Assembly: GCA_026418295.1 (NCBI GenBank)
Contig: JAOABP010000006.1
Span: forward strand, 65,024 to 129,023
From: Caldifarciminota bacterium
GTDB lineage: Bacteria; Hydrothermota; Tepidihabitantia; Tepidihabitantales; Tepidihabitantaceae
Reading direction: 5' to 3'
DNA length: 64,000 nt
A program made the position numbers and the translations under genes. Positions 48,151 through 57,222 of this stretch are shown in pieces; the first letter of the stretch is position 1, and each line of letters begins with the position of its first letter. The notes beneath the pieces are model-generated. The model had not been told where the DNA came from, did not search any database, and was given only the letters and a program-made list of their open reading frames with translations.

Positions 48151-48901
48151 CTCTCCGGCGAAGCTGGCAACGAAAAATCTCAGTGTATTTTATGGCAGTT
48201 TTCAGGCGGTAATTGATGTCGGTATCGAATTTCCTGCCTGTGCAATTACGGCGATCATCGGTCCTTCCGGGTGCGGTAAATCTACGCTGCTGCGGAGTCT
48301 CAACCGGATGAATGAGCTGATTGAGGGAGCCAAAATCCGAGGAGAGATTCTCCTTGACGGTAAAAACATCTATCAGCTTAATGTGCTGGAGCTGCGCAAG
48401 CGGGTCGGGATGGTTTTTCAACGGCCGAATGCGTTTCCCCTTTCCGTGTTTGACAATATTGCCTATGGACCTAGGGTGCACGGAATTAACCGGCGGCAGA
48501 AGCTGACCGAGATTGTGGAGCGGAGCTTGAAGGCGGTCCGGCTCTGGGACGAACTTAAGGACCGGCTGGACCAGAATGCGCTCGGTCTCACTGATGAACA
48601 GCGCCAGCGGCTGTGTATTGCCCGCATGCTGGCGGTGGAGCCGGAGGTACTGCTGCTTGATGAACCCTGCTCAGCACTGGATCCGATTGCCACGCTCCAT
48701 ATTGAAGATCTGCTCCGGCAGCTGAAGGAAAAATACACGATTGTAATCGTCACTCACAACATGCAGCAGGCGGCCCGGGTTTCTGACTTTACCGGTTTCA
48801 TGCTTCTGGGAAAACTGATTGAATTTGGAACTACATCCCAGATTTTTACCCGCCCCCAGCATCCGGAAACTGAGAACTATATCTCGGGCCGGTTTGGTTA
48901 A
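48122..48901 (+). CDS. pstB: PstB-like ATPase, degenerate ABC signature
   Basis: 259 residues (ATG 48122; ATG 48128 is nearly as good). Walker [10 protein letters not shown] (47-55), the Q-loop MVFQRPNAFP (Gln100), Walker B VLLLDEP (Glu181) and the switch His [13 protein letters not shown] (His212) are all normal. The ABC signature, LSGGQ in PstB, is LTDEQ (156-160). It overlaps the preceding ATPase gene by 29 nt, so the two are made together. In the predicted heterodimer its Walker site meets the intact LSGGQ of the partner, giving one working site, while its LTDEQ meets the partner's crippled site. It ends the first pst operon. Confidence 0.9.
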   Translation: MTMSPEGSVNSPAKLATKNLSVFYGSFQAVIDVGIEFPACAITAIIGPSGCGKSTLLRSLNRMNELIEGAKIRGEILLDGKNIYQLNVLELRKRVGMVFQRPNAFPLSVFDNIAYGPRVHGINRRQKLTEIVERSLKAVRLWDELKDRLDQNALGLTDEQRQRLCIARMLAVEPEVLLLDEPCSALDPIATLHIEDLLRQLKEKYTIVIVTHNMQQAARVSDFTGFMLLGKLIEFGTTSQIFTRPQHPETENYISGRFG

Positions 48902-48950
48902 TTCCTTTATAGATATACAGTTAAATAATTAAGCCCTGTCTGCGGTTCTG

Positions 48951-49004
48951 TTAACCAGAATTTAACAGTTAATTTATCAGGCATTTATTTTAGCAATTTA
49001 TGAT
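48951..49004 (+). promoter_or_regulatory. Pho box and promoter of the porin-pst2-pho operon
   Basis: Four direct repeats at an exact 11-bp period: TTAACC (48951), TTAACA (48962), TTTATC (48973), TTTATT (48984). They end 9 nt before a TATGAT -10 (48999-49004). This is the arrangement of PhoB/PhoP-activated promoters, where the repeats replace the -35. The predicted transcription start at 49011 leaves a 2-nt leader. Confidence 0.75.
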
Positions 49005-49012
49005 CTTTCCGC

Positions 49013-50233
49013 ATGGTTAGGCAAAAACAAAAGAAAGGAGCTGTCTTGGGTCGCAAAAAGCTGGTTCTGATCCTGGCGTTAATCGCCGTCGTCGGTCTCG
49101 CACTGGAGCCGGGTGAGACCGAATTTGAGCATAATGGCTGGTTCCGCTATACCAATCAGTCAACCGCCTTCAAGATCGCTGAGCCGAGTGTAAGCCGGTT
49201 AAGTCTGGAACGGGGCTATATCCGGCTTTCTCATCAGTGGGCACCACCATTTTTTACCAAGATGACGGTTGATATCTTTTCATCGGATAAATACCCGGAG
49301 GGAGCGACGGTGCGTTTGAAGGAGGCATATGCGGATCTGGCGGTACCGTTCCTTCGTGACTTCAATATCACCGCCGGACTCCAGAAGCATTACTTCGGGC
49401 TGATTTACTCCTGGGATTATACTCATCCGGAAAAGGAGCTGGCAGATGAACAGGGAGTTTGTGCCTCAGCCGATTACGGTGTTACCTTGAACGGATTTCT
49501 GCCGGCAGGTCTGGGTGAGTTGCAGCTCGGGGTTTACAATGGTGAAGGTTACAAGTATGCGGGCAAGTATGTAAACACTTCACCGGAATTTCTGGGTAAT
49601 TTAAGGATTACCACCATTCCCGGGATTACGCTCGGCGCCTCGATATTTACCAACAGTGCCGACATGTCCCCTTACAAGAATGACCGCAAGGGCAGAGTTA
49701 CTGAAGGCGGCAATATCTATTTTATGAATGCCGATACCGCCAACATTAGTCGTCTGGCTTATGCCCCGATGTTCAAGCTGGCGTTCGGACCGTTTTCTCT
49801 ACTGGGTGAGTATCTGGGTTACAGCTATACGAGGAAGTTCAGCTATTACCAGATCAATCGGGATACGCTCGGTAACATCATTGACTCAACTCTGGTGGAG
49901 AAAGAGAAGGATTACCGGATGAATGGGCTGGACCTAGTTCCGGTGGTGACACTGCCCGGCAGAGCGGTGGAAATTTTGGGCCGGTTTTCAATCTGGGACC
50001 GGCGGGAGCAGAGTGGTGATTCCATGCCGCTGAACCGGGATAAGAGCTTCATCCGTTATGGTGCCGGATTCAATTATCATTTCATCCGTCGGGAAAAGGG
50101 CAAGCCGGGGCTTGAGTTTCAGTTTGTTTGGACCAGGACTCAGCCGAAAAACAGCGCGCTGAAGCCGACCGATGTGTTCCTGGCGCAGGTGCGGTTTGAG
50201 TGGAGCGCACTTGTCCCCAAACCGCAGATGTAA
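49013..50233 (+). CDS. Outer-membrane porin-like protein of the Pho regulon
   Basis: 406 residues from the ATG at 49013, which the promoter makes leaderless. An in-frame TTG at 49046 with AAAGGAG 5 nt upstream is a serious alternative giving 395 residues. The signal peptide is KKLVLILALIAVVGLA. The body is a beta barrel with an initial strand EHNGWFRYTNQST, RLSLERGYIRLSHQW, AYADLAVPFLRDFNITAGLQ and later FSLLGEYLGYSYTRKFSYYQ and HFIRREKGKPGLEFQFVWTR. It resembles phosphate-selective porins in layout. The Pho box upstream and the pst genes downstream suggest that it brings phosphate or organophosphate across the outer membrane. Confidence 0.75.
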   Translation: MVRQKQKKGAVLGRKKLVLILALIAVVGLALEPGETEFEHNGWFRYTNQSTAFKIAEPSVSRLSLERGYIRLSHQWAPPFFTKMTVDIFSSDKYPEGATVRLKEAYADLAVPFLRDFNITAGLQKHYFGLIYSWDYTHPEKELADEQGVCASADYGVTLNGFLPAGLGELQLGVYNGEGYKYAGKYVNTSPEFLGNLRITTIPGITLGASIFTNSADMSPYKNDRKGRVTEGGNIYFMNADTANISRLAYAPMFKLAFGPFSLLGEYLGYSYTRKFSYYQINRDTLGNIIDSTLVEKEKDYRMNGLDLVPVVTLPGRAVEILGRFSIWDRREQSGDSMPLNRDKSFIRYGAGFNYHFIRREKGKPGLEFQFVWTRTQPKNSALKPTDVFLAQVRFEWSALVPKPQM

Positions 50234-50263
50234 GATAAGCGTTGAAGAATAAAGGAGGATATA

Positions 50264-51118
50264 ATGAAAAAGTTATTTACCGTGGCAACCCTGATCAGCA
50301 CCATGCTCTTTGGCGCTGAGATCATTGTCAAGGGTTCTGATACGATGCTGAACCTGACTCAGCGTCTGGCCGAGGCTTTTTCCGCAGTCCGACCGGATGT
50401 GACTGTTTCCATCACCGGTGGTGGTTCGGGAGTGGGGATCAATGCGATCATCAACCGCGAGGTTGATATCGCCAATGCCTCAAGAAAGATCAAGTCCAAG
50501 GAAATATCATCGGCGCGTTCTAACGGTGTCAATCCGGTTGAGATTGTGATTGCACTTGACGGATTGTCGGTGATCGTGAACAGCAGGAATCCGGTCAGTC
50601 AGCTCACGGTTGAGCAGATTGGCGCCATCTACCGTGGTGAGATCACCAACTGGAATCAACTCGGCGGACCGAACAAAAAGATCGTGCTTTACGGCCGTCA
50701 GCCCAATTCCGGTACCTTTGTTTTCTTCCGCGAAGAGGTGGTAAAGGGAGAGTATTCACCGGCGATGCGGCAGATGAATGGTAATGCCCAGATTGTAGAA
50801 GGGGTCAAGGCAGATGAGGGCGGTATCGGCTATGTCGGTCTTGGTTACATCAAGGGGATAGAGGGGATCAAGCCGCTGGCAGTGGCAAGGAAGGCCCGGG
50901 AGGACTATATTTCCCCTGCCGATGAATCCAAGGTGCGCAGTGGGGCATATCCCTTGACCCGGCCACTTTATCAGTACACCAACGGACGGCCCAAGGGCAT
51001 TGTCCGCGACTTCATTCTTTTTGAGCTGAGCCCTCAGGGGCAGAAGATTGTTGAGGAAGAGGGTTTTGTGCCGGTAACTCAGAATTACAGCGAACGCAAT
51101 AATCAGATTCTGCAGTAA
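50264..51118 (+). CDS. pstS: Phosphate-binding protein PstS (system 2)
   Basis: 284 residues. A normal cleavable signal peptide (MKKLFTVATLISTMLFGA) rather than a lipobox, unlike PstS of system 1. Binding-fold motifs are IIVKGSDTMLNLTQRLAEAF, SITGGGSGVGINAIINREVD, ALDGLSVIVNSRNPVSQLT, YRGEITNWNQLGG, RQPNSGTFVFFRE and EGGIGYVGLGYI. AAGGAGG lies before the ATG, 30 nt after the porin gene. It serves pstC and pstA that follow and probably collects phosphate entering by the porin. Confidence 0.95.
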   Translation: MKKLFTVATLISTMLFGAEIIVKGSDTMLNLTQRLAEAFSAVRPDVTVSITGGGSGVGINAIINREVDIANASRKIKSKEISSARSNGVNPVEIVIALDGLSVIVNSRNPVSQLTVEQIGAIYRGEITNWNQLGGPNKKIVLYGRQPNSGTFVFFREEVVKGEYSPAMRQMNGNAQIVEGVKADEGGIGYVGLGYIKGIEGIKPLAVARKAREDYISPADESKVRSGAYPLTRPLYQYTNGRPKGIVRDFILFELSPQGQKIVEEEGFVPVTQNYSERNNQILQ

Positions 51119-51146
51119 ATAGCGGTGTGCGTGGCAGGCTGATCAT

Positions 51147-52073
51147 ATGAAGCGACGTAGAATCGCCGACAGAGGCGTCCGGGTTCTGTTTTCGGTCAAT
51201 GCGGTGCTGGCAGCGGCAGTCCTGCTCGGAATCCTGATTTTTCTGCTTGCCTACGGCATTCGGGCATTCATCCCGGCCGGTGCGGTTGACCCCGAGGATC
51301 CGAGCACGCAGCCATTGACGCTGGGCGGTTTCCTGTTCGGTGCCTCTTGGAATCCGGACGCCTATGGTCAGCCTGAGTACGGAATTGTGCCCCTGCTGCT
51401 GGGCAGTCTGATCACTACCGTGCTGGCACTGCTGATCGCCATCCCCATGGGAATTGCCGGTGCGGTTTTTATTGCGGAACGGCTGAGGGGCGGTGTGCGG
51501 GTGGCGGTGAAAATGGCGGTTGAGCTTTTCGCCGGTTTTCCTTCGGTGGTTATCGGTTTCTTCGGCTTGCTCGTTCTCGGACCTGCTCTTGCCCGGGTTT
51601 TTAATGTTCCCTCAGGGCTCAATGTGCTCAACGCCTCGGTGCTGCTGGCGCTGATGTCACTGCCCACGATTATTTCGGTTTCGGATGACGCGCTCCGGGT
51701 TGTCCCTCATTCCTACCGCGAGGCGGCTTATGCGCTCGGGGCATCACCCTGGACGACCGCCATCCGGGTGATTCTCCCCGCTGCCCGTTCCGGTATCTTG
51801 GCGGCGGTGATGCTCGGCTTTGGCCGGGCGGTTGGCGAGACCATGGCGGTACTGATGGTAGCAGGGAATGCGCCGATCATACCCCGTTCACTTTTTGACC
51901 CGGTACGGACCATCACTACTACGATTGCAATTGAACTCGGGGAGTCTGCGTTCAATTCAATTCACTTTTTTGCGTTATTTGCACTGGGTTTCATTCTCTT
52001 TCTGATTGCACTGTTTACCAATCTGATTGCTGAAGCACTGATTCGAAGAGAGAAACGGAGTTTTACACTATGA
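51147..52073 (+). CDS. pstC: Phosphate ABC transporter permease PstC (system 2)
   Basis: 308 residues with six helices. PstC marks: YGIVPLLLGSLITTVLALLI, VFIAERLRGGVRVAVK, LFAGFPSVVIGFFGLLVLGP, the coupling loop SYREAAYALGASPWTTAIRV and FGRAVGETMAVLMVAGNAPI. It has a longer periplasmic loop after the first helix (DPEDPSTQPLTLGGFLFGAS) than the system 1 protein. It starts 28 nt after pstS and overlaps pstA by 4 nt. Confidence 0.95.
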   Translation: MKRRRIADRGVRVLFSVNAVLAAAVLLGILIFLLAYGIRAFIPAGAVDPEDPSTQPLTLGGFLFGASWNPDAYGQPEYGIVPLLLGSLITTVLALLIAIPMGIAGAVFIAERLRGGVRVAVKMAVELFAGFPSVVIGFFGLLVLGPALARVFNVPSGLNVLNASVLLALMSLPTIISVSDDALRVVPHSYREAAYALGASPWTTAIRVILPAARSGILAAVMLGFGRAVGETMAVLMVAGNAPIIPRSLFDPVRTITTTIAIELGESAFNSIHFFALFALGFILFLIALFTNLIAEALIRREKRSFTL

Positions 52074-52954
52074 ACTCCTTGCCTGCCGACAGACGGCGCA
52101 GAAAGTACTTTCTGAGTAATGTTTACTTTTTATTTCTGGCGGTTCCGGTGATAATCTTCCTCGTTTTCGTTGCCTATATGGTTTTTTATCTTTTCCGCAA
52201 CGGTATCAATGTCATCTCCTGGGAGTTTATTACCCGTCCGCCGGAGCGGGGTATGACTGCCGGCGGTATCCTGCCCTGTATTGTCGGCACCCTTTATGTG
52301 ACTCTGGTATCACTGATTTTTTCGATTCCGATCGGCGTTTTCGCTGCCATTTATCTGGCAGAATATGCTCCTAATAATCTGCTGACCCGGATGATCCGTT
52401 CGGCGGTCCGTTCGCTTGCCGGTATTCCCTCAATTGTCTACGGTCTTTTCGGTGTTGCCCTGTTTGTCCGGGGGGTTCACCTCGGCCTGTCGGTTCTGGC
52501 TTCGGGTTTGACGCTCGGGTTGATGAACCTGCCCTGGATTATTGCCACTGCTGAGGAGGCGCTCAGTTCCATTCCCGGCTCGTTCCGCGAAGGGGCACTG
52601 GCGGTCGGGGCAACGAAATGGGAAGCGATCCGGCACAATGTCCTGCCATTCGCCTTTCCCGGGATCCTAACCGGAATTCTGCTGGCGCTCGCCCGGACAA
52701 TGGGAGAGACCGCTCCGATCCTTTTTACCGGTGTCACCTATTTTACCCGGGAACTACCACGTTCACCACTGCAGAAGTTCATGGCTTTGCCCTATCATCT
52801 TTTTGCACTTGCAACTCAGCACGATCAGCTGATGAAAGCCCGGCCGATTGCCTTCGGAACCGCTGCGGTGCTGCTGATCCTGGTATTGATGTTTGATGGT
52901 GTTGCTTTCTTGCTCCGGATGCGGATTGCAACTGCCAACAAGTGGCAGGTTTGA
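52070..52954 (+). CDS. pstA: Phosphate ABC transporter permease PstA (system 2)
   Basis: 294 residues, six helices. Motifs [57 protein letters not shown], the coupling loop [20 protein letters not shown] and [19 protein letters not shown] are those of PstA. Its start overlaps pstC (ATGA) and pstB follows 14 nt after its stop. Confidence 0.95.
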   Translation: MNSLPADRRRRKYFLSNVYFLFLAVPVIIFLVFVAYMVFYLFRNGINVISWEFITRPPERGMTAGGILPCIVGTLYVTLVSLIFSIPIGVFAAIYLAEYAPNNLLTRMIRSAVRSLAGIPSIVYGLFGVALFVRGVHLGLSVLASGLTLGLMNLPWIIATAEEALSSIPGSFREGALAVGATKWEAIRHNVLPFAFPGILTGILLALARTMGETAPILFTGVTYFTRELPRSPLQKFMALPYHLFALATQHDQLMKARPIAFGTAAVLLILVLMFDGVAFLLRMRIATANKWQV

Positions 52955-52968
52955 TTGACAGGAGGAAT

Positions 52969-53727
52969 ATGGAAAAAGGTAGAATAGAGATTCAGCAGTT
53001 AAATCTCTGGTTTGGAACGAATCATGTGCTCCGGGATATTTCGCTCAGCATTCCGGCGCGGTCGGTAACCGCAATCATGGGACCTTCAGGGTGCGGTAAG
53101 TCAACGCTCCTGCGGTGCATAAACCGGATGAATGACCTGATCAGTGATACCAGAATTACGGGACGGATTCTGATTGATGGGCGGGATATTTTCAGTCCGG
53201 AAACCGATGTGATTGAGCTGCGCAAGCGGGTAGGAATGGTATTTCAGAAGCCGAATCCCTTTCCCAAGTCAATTTTTGAAAATATCGCCTTCGGCATCAG
53301 AATTCACCGGCTGGCGCACGGCCGCGAACTCAAGGAACGGGTAGAAAGGGCACTCCGCCAGGCAAATCTCTGGGAAGAGGTCAAGGACCGCCTGCATGAC
53401 AATGCCTTCTCCCTCTCCGGGGGGCAGCAGCAGCGGCTCTGTCTTGCCCGCTGCCTGGCGGTTGAGCCGGAGATCATCCTGCTTGATGAACCGGCATCGG
53501 CACTTGATCCTCATTCGACCGCCCGGCTTGAGGAGTTGATCATTCAATTGAAAAATGAATACACGATTGTTATTGTGACCCACAACATGCAGCAGGCAGC
53601 ACGCGTTTCCGATTACTGCGCCTTCGTGATGCTCGGAGAATTGGTGGAGTTTAACCGGACGGAGAAGGTCTTTACTAATCCCAATGATCGCAGAACCGAA
53701 GATTTCCTCGGAGGCAAGTTTGGTTGA
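52969..53727 (+). CDS. pstB: Phosphate ABC transporter ATPase PstB (system 2, canonical)
   Basis: 252 residues. All ATPase motifs are normal: Walker [11 protein letters not shown]-loop [10 protein letters not shown], signature LSGGQQQR, Walker [14 protein letters not shown] and switch His [14 protein letters not shown]. It should work as a homodimer, in contrast with the two half-degenerate ATPases of system 1. The ATG at 52969 follows GGAGG by 3 nt and is preferred to an in-frame start at 52942 that lies inside pstA. phoU follows with its own possible promoter. Confidence 0.96.
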   Translation: MEKGRIEIQQLNLWFGTNHVLRDISLSIPARSVTAIMGPSGCGKSTLLRCINRMNDLISDTRITGRILIDGRDIFSPETDVIELRKRVGMVFQKPNPFPKSIFENIAFGIRIHRLAHGRELKERVERALRQANLWEEVKDRLHDNAFSLSGGQQQRLCLARCLAVEPEIILLDEPASALDPHSTARLEELIIQLKNEYTIVIVTHNMQQAARVSDYCAFVMLGELVEFNRTEKVFTNPNDRRTEDFLGGKFG

Positions 53728-53752
53728 CGCTTGTCAATGATTTTGTTATTAT
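53724..53752 (+). promoter_or_regulatory. Possible internal promoter before phoU
   Basis: TTGACG (53724-53729, overlapping the pstB stop), 17 bp, TATTAT (53747-53752). Transcription would start near 53759 with an 11-nt leader that contains GGAG. Confidence 0.5.
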
Positions 53753-53769
53753 AAATTAAAGGAGTTGCC

Positions 53770-54438
53770 ATGACAATTCTGGAACAGAAGGTCAGTGAGT
53801 TGAAGGAAAAGCTGCTGGCAATGGCAGGCAGGGTTGAGGAGATGGTGGGGGCGAGTATTCAGGCACTGGTCAAAAGGGACACCACCGCCGCGGAGCGGGT
53901 GATTCAGGAACTCGAAGAACAGGTCAACAGTTCAGAAATTGAAATTGAGGATCTGGCAATTAATCTCGTTGCCCTTTATCAGCCTGAAGCCTCCAATCTC
54001 CGGACGATTACCATGGTGATCAAGATTAACAACGATCTGGAACGGATCGGCGACCACGCGGTTAATATTGCCGAAGCGGCGCTGTTTCTCATTCCCCGCC
54101 CGCCGGTGAAGCCCCTGATTGACCTGCCCCGCATGGCAGAGGCGGCGGTCAACATGCTTCACGACAGTCTTGATGCCTTCACGCGCAGTGATGCCGAGCT
54201 GGCACGCGCTGTCTGTGCCCGAGATTCAATCGTGGATTCGCTTAAGGATCAGATTAACCGGGAACTGATTACCTATATGACCTCTGATGCCAGCACAATT
54301 GACCGGGCACTGAAGCTGATGCTGATTTCACTCAATCTGGAACGGATCGCAGACCTCGCCACGAATATTTCAGAAGATGTTATCTATGCGGTTAAGGGCG
54401 AGGTCATCAAACATGGCAAGTGCGAGTCAGCCGGCTGA
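53770..54438 (+). CDS. phoU: Phosphate-signalling regulator PhoU
   Basis: 222 residues, normal for PhoU. Two repeats of a three-helix bundle, each with an E/D-rich motif: INNDLERIGDHAVNIAEAAL in the first and LNLERIADLATNISEDVIYA in the second. These bind metal clusters in known PhoU structures. PhoU links the Pst transporter with the histidine kinase and keeps the Pho regulon off when phosphate is plentiful. AGGAG precedes the ATG. Its 3' end overlaps the response regulator by 26 nt, so the two are coupled. Confidence 0.96.
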   Translation: MTILEQKVSELKEKLLAMAGRVEEMVGASIQALVKRDTTAAERVIQELEEQVNSSEIEIEDLAINLVALYQPEASNLRTITMVIKINNDLERIGDHAVNIAEAALFLIPRPPVKPLIDLPRMAEAAVNMLHDSLDAFTRSDAELARAVCARDSIVDSLKDQINRELITYMTSDASTIDRALKLMLISLNLERIADLATNISEDVIYAVKGEVIKHGKCESAG

Positions 54439-55123
54439 ATTCCGGCAGCGGCTCATCGCTGTCGTTGATGATGAACCCGACATTCTGGAACTGGTATCGC
54501 TTCATCTTAACCGCACCGGCTTTCAGACTGAAACCTTTGTCACCGCCGCCAGTTTTTACGAGTTTCTAAAGAGGCGCATTCCGGATCTGATTATACTTGA
54601 TCTGATGCTGCCGGATGTGGATGGGGTTGATGTCTGCCGTTTTCTGAAAAGTCAGCCTGATTATTCAAGAATTCCGGTAATCATGCTTACGGCACGGACC
54701 GACGAGGCGGACCGGGTGCTGGGTTTGGAGCTCGGTGCTGATGATTACATCACCAAGCCGTTTTCACCCCGGGAGCTGGTAGCAAGGGTACGTTCGGTGC
54801 TCCGTCGGGGCGAAATCAGCAGTGATGAAGAACAGATCACAGTGGGCGGGATTCTTGCCATTCATCCCCGGCGTCACGAGGTGGTGGTCGATGGGAGGAA
54901 GGTTCCGCTGACGGGCACTGAATTCCGGTTGCTCCAGGCACTGGCAAAAAGGCCGGGCTGGGTATTCAGCCGGGACCAGCTTCTTAACGAAATCTGGGGG
55001 GAGGAGAAGGCGGTAATTGACCGGACGATTGATGTTCACATCCGTCATCTGCGGGTAAAGCTCGGGCAGGCAGGCGAGCTGATCAAAAATGTCCGGGGCG
55101 TGGGCTACAAAATTGAAGCTTAA
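54413..55123 (+). CDS. phoB: PhoB/PhoP-type response regulator (OmpR family)
   Basis: 236 residues from ATG 54413. The receiver domain has IAVVDDEPDILELV, the phospho-acceptor in LIILDLMLPDVDGVDV, the Thr in VIMLTARTDEAD and Lys in DDYITKPFSPREL. The OmpR winged helix shows HEVVVDGRKVPLTGTEFRLL, SRDQLLNEIWG and RTIDVHIRHLRVKLG then IKNVRGVGYKIE. It likely binds the Pho box at 48951-48989. An in-frame start at 54377 would lie deeper in phoU and is less likely. The kinase gene follows. Confidence 0.93.
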   Translation: MASASQPAEFRQRLIAVVDDEPDILELVSLHLNRTGFQTETFVTAASFYEFLKRRIPDLIILDLMLPDVDGVDVCRFLKSQPDYSRIPVIMLTARTDEADRVLGLELGADDYITKPFSPRELVARVRSVLRRGEISSDEEQITVGGILAIHPRRHEVVVDGRKVPLTGTEFRLLQALAKRPGWVFSRDQLLNEIWGEEKAVIDRTIDVHIRHLRVKLGQAGELIKNVRGVGYKIEA

Positions 55124-56486
55124 GCTGCCGATGCCGGATTTGCGGCGGACCGTATACCGCTCAGTGGTTCAGCTGCTGGTGGTGGGAATTGTGCTAGGCA
55201 TTTCTACTTATGCGTTGCTGGTTGCCTACCGACCGCCGGAGGAATTTTCCGACTATGTCCTTTGGGGGCTGATTGCCCTTGCTGCCGGACTGTTCCCAGC
55301 CGGACTGCTTAACTGGATGCTGTATCGTTCACTGCGGCGTTCCTTTGATGAGATCGTCCTTGCCTGCCGGCAAATTGTCAATGGAACTTATCAGTTTCGA
55401 TTTACCCCGAGCAGATTTGATGAGTTTAACCGTCTGTTTGTCGCCATCGGGGAACTGGGGGAGACGATCCGGGTTAATTCTCGGGAACTCCGGCAGAAGC
55501 AGAGCTGGCTGGAGGCGGTCCTGAATTCAATTCAGGACGGACTGATAGTACTCGATGACCGCGGAATGATTCTGATTGCCAACCGCAGTTTCGGGCAGAT
55601 TGCAGGAGGAGGGGATTTTGCAGGAAGATATTACTGGCAGGCGATCCGGCATCCGGTATTAAGTGAGATTGTTACGGTTCTGAAAGATGAAAGCGGGCCG
55701 GTGAGCCAGCGGATTGATCTTGCTGACCGGCATTTTCTGATTAATGCCGCCCGTTCAGCAACAGGGGAAAAGGTGATTACATTCAGTGATATTTCGGAGA
55801 TAATCCGGACGGCAGAGATGAAGCGTGATTTTATCCAGAATGTCTCCCATGAACTGCGGACTCCCCTTACCGCGATCAAGGGGTATGTTGAGACACTGAG
55901 CGAGACGGTTACCGGTCAGGAGCAGACCTATCTGAATATCATAAAACGGCATACAGACCGGCTGATCCGGATCGTTCAGGACCTTATGACCCTTTCCCGG
56001 CTGGAAACGGACCAGCTGGTACTTGAAAAGGAGAAGACAAGCGTTCGAGAGCTGATAACCGATGCGGTTACCGCCTGCAGACCGCTGCTGGAAAGGAAAA
56101 GGCTGGAACTGAAGCTTGACCTGCCGGAACCGGATGTCAGCATTTGGGGTGATCGGCTGTATCTGGAACAGGCGCTGGTTAATCTGCTCGAAAATGCGGT
56201 GCGGTATACCGAAAAGGGGTGGATTAAGGTCAGCGGCCGGTTTGAAAATAATGATCTGTATCTGACAGTTGAGGATACCGGGATCGGGATACCGGCTGAA
56301 CACCTGCCGAGAATTTTTGAACGTTTCTATGTTGTGGACCGGGGACGGTCACGGCAGAGCGGCGGAACCGGGCTGGGGCTGGCAATTGTCAAGCATATTG
56401 TCAGCCTGCATAACGGTGAGATCAGGGTAGAAAGCACTCCGGGCGTGGGGTCAAAATTCACACTGATACTGCCGGTTGTTAGATGA
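55113..56486 (+). CDS. phoR: PhoR-type sensor histidine kinase
   Basis: 457 residues from TTG 55113, overlapping the regulator by 11 nt; ATG 55131 is an alternative, and the ribosome site is weak for both. Two N-terminal membrane helices with a very short periplasmic loop (about 38-52), a HAMP-like linker, a PAS domain (SWLEAVLNSIQDGLIVLDD), the HisKA box FIQNVSHELRTPLTAIKGYV and the ATPase domain with NLLENAVRYTE, VEDTGIGIPAEHLPRIFERF and GGTGLGLAIVKHIV. The short sensor loop fits PhoR, which senses phosphate through PstB and PhoU rather than directly. It overlaps the phosphoesterase gene by 4 nt. Confidence 0.92.
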   Translation: MKLKLPMPDLRRTVYRSVVQLLVVGIVLGISTYALLVAYRPPEEFSDYVLWGLIALAAGLFPAGLLNWMLYRSLRRSFDEIVLACRQIVNGTYQFRFTPSRFDEFNRLFVAIGELGETIRVNSRELRQKQSWLEAVLNSIQDGLIVLDDRGMILIANRSFGQIAGGGDFAGRYYWQAIRHPVLSEIVTVLKDESGPVSQRIDLADRHFLINAARSATGEKVITFSDISEIIRTAEMKRDFIQNVSHELRTPLTAIKGYVETLSETVTGQEQTYLNIIKRHTDRLIRIVQDLMTLSRLETDQLVLEKEKTSVRELITDAVTACRPLLERKRLELKLDLPEPDVSIWGDRLYLEQALVNLLENAVRYTEKGWIKVSGRFENNDLYLTVEDTGIGIPAEHLPRIFERFYVVDRGRSRQSGGTGLGLAIVKHIVSLHNGEIRVESTPGVGSKFTLILPVVR

Positions 56487-57220
56487 AAAAGGTTTTCCAG
56501 CTGGTTCACATTTCGGATCTGCATCTGGGAGGAGGTTATTTTGTCCCTGACTGGGGAGGGCGGGTTGTGGAGATCACCAATGCGCTGACGCCGGATCTGC
56601 TGGTTATCACCGGCGATCTGACAACCGAAGGACATGTGCACGAATATGATCAGGTGGTTGAGTATCTGAAAAATTTTTCAGTTGCCCGCAGGCTGATTGT
56701 ACCCGGAAATCACGATGCGCGCAATGAGGGGTATATGATTTTTGAGGAACTGTTCGGTACGCGGTATCCGGTTTTTGAGGATGGGAAAATTACTGTTCTG
56801 GGGCTCGATTCCAGTCAGCCGGATATTGATGACGGCCACATCGGCCGGTCCAACTACCCGATGATTGCCCACCGGTTTCAGGACAGGTCAGGGCTGAAAA
56901 TTGTCTGCCTTCATCATCATCTGGTGCCCATTCCCGGGACCGGCCGGGAACGGCACATCCCCACCGATGCCGGCGATGTGCTGAAACTGCTGGTTGAGCT
57001 CGATGTCAGAATCGCCCTTTCCGGTCATAAGCATCTGCCCTGGGTCTGGCATATTGAAAACACCTGGCTTATTACCGGCGGAACTGCGACATCCCGGAGG
57101 TTGAAAGGGAGAAGTTATCCCTCGTTCAATTTGCTGACAATTGGAGAGAGGGAGTTTGAGCTGGTGGAGGTTAATGTGGCTACCGGTAAACACATCCGGA
57201 AACTGGTGGCGCCGGTTTAA
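56483..57220 (+). CDS. Calcineurin-like metallophosphoesterase
   Basis: 245 residues. All five metallophosphoesterase blocks are visible: HISDLHLGGG, LLVITGDLTTEG, LIVPGNHDARN, VCLHHHLVP and IALSGHKHLPW. It binds two metals and hydrolyses phosphomono- or diesters. It resembles CpdA/Icc-like cAMP phosphodiesterases in size. There is no signal peptide, so it acts in the cytoplasm. It ends the Pho operon, overlapping phoR (ATGA), and so probably releases phosphate from an internal organophosphate under starvation; substrate unknown. It converges with the large Kelch protein gene. Confidence 0.9.
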   Translation: MKKVFQLVHISDLHLGGGYFVPDWGGRVVEITNALTPDLLVITGDLTTEGHVHEYDQVVEYLKNFSVARRLIVPGNHDARNEGYMIFEELFGTRYPVFEDGKITVLGLDSSQPDIDDGHIGRSNYPMIAHRFQDRSGLKIVCLHHHLVPIPGTGRERHIPTDAGDVLKLLVELDVRIALSGHKHLPWVWHIENTWLITGGTATSRRLKGRSYPSFNLLTIGEREFELVEVNVATGKHIRKLVAPV

Positions 57221-57222
57221 GA

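Noticed and set aside
50244-50264. TTGAAG ... TATAAT as a promoter before pstS of system 2
   Set aside because: The spacing is too short and the TATAAT is formed by the sequence joining ribosome site and start codon.
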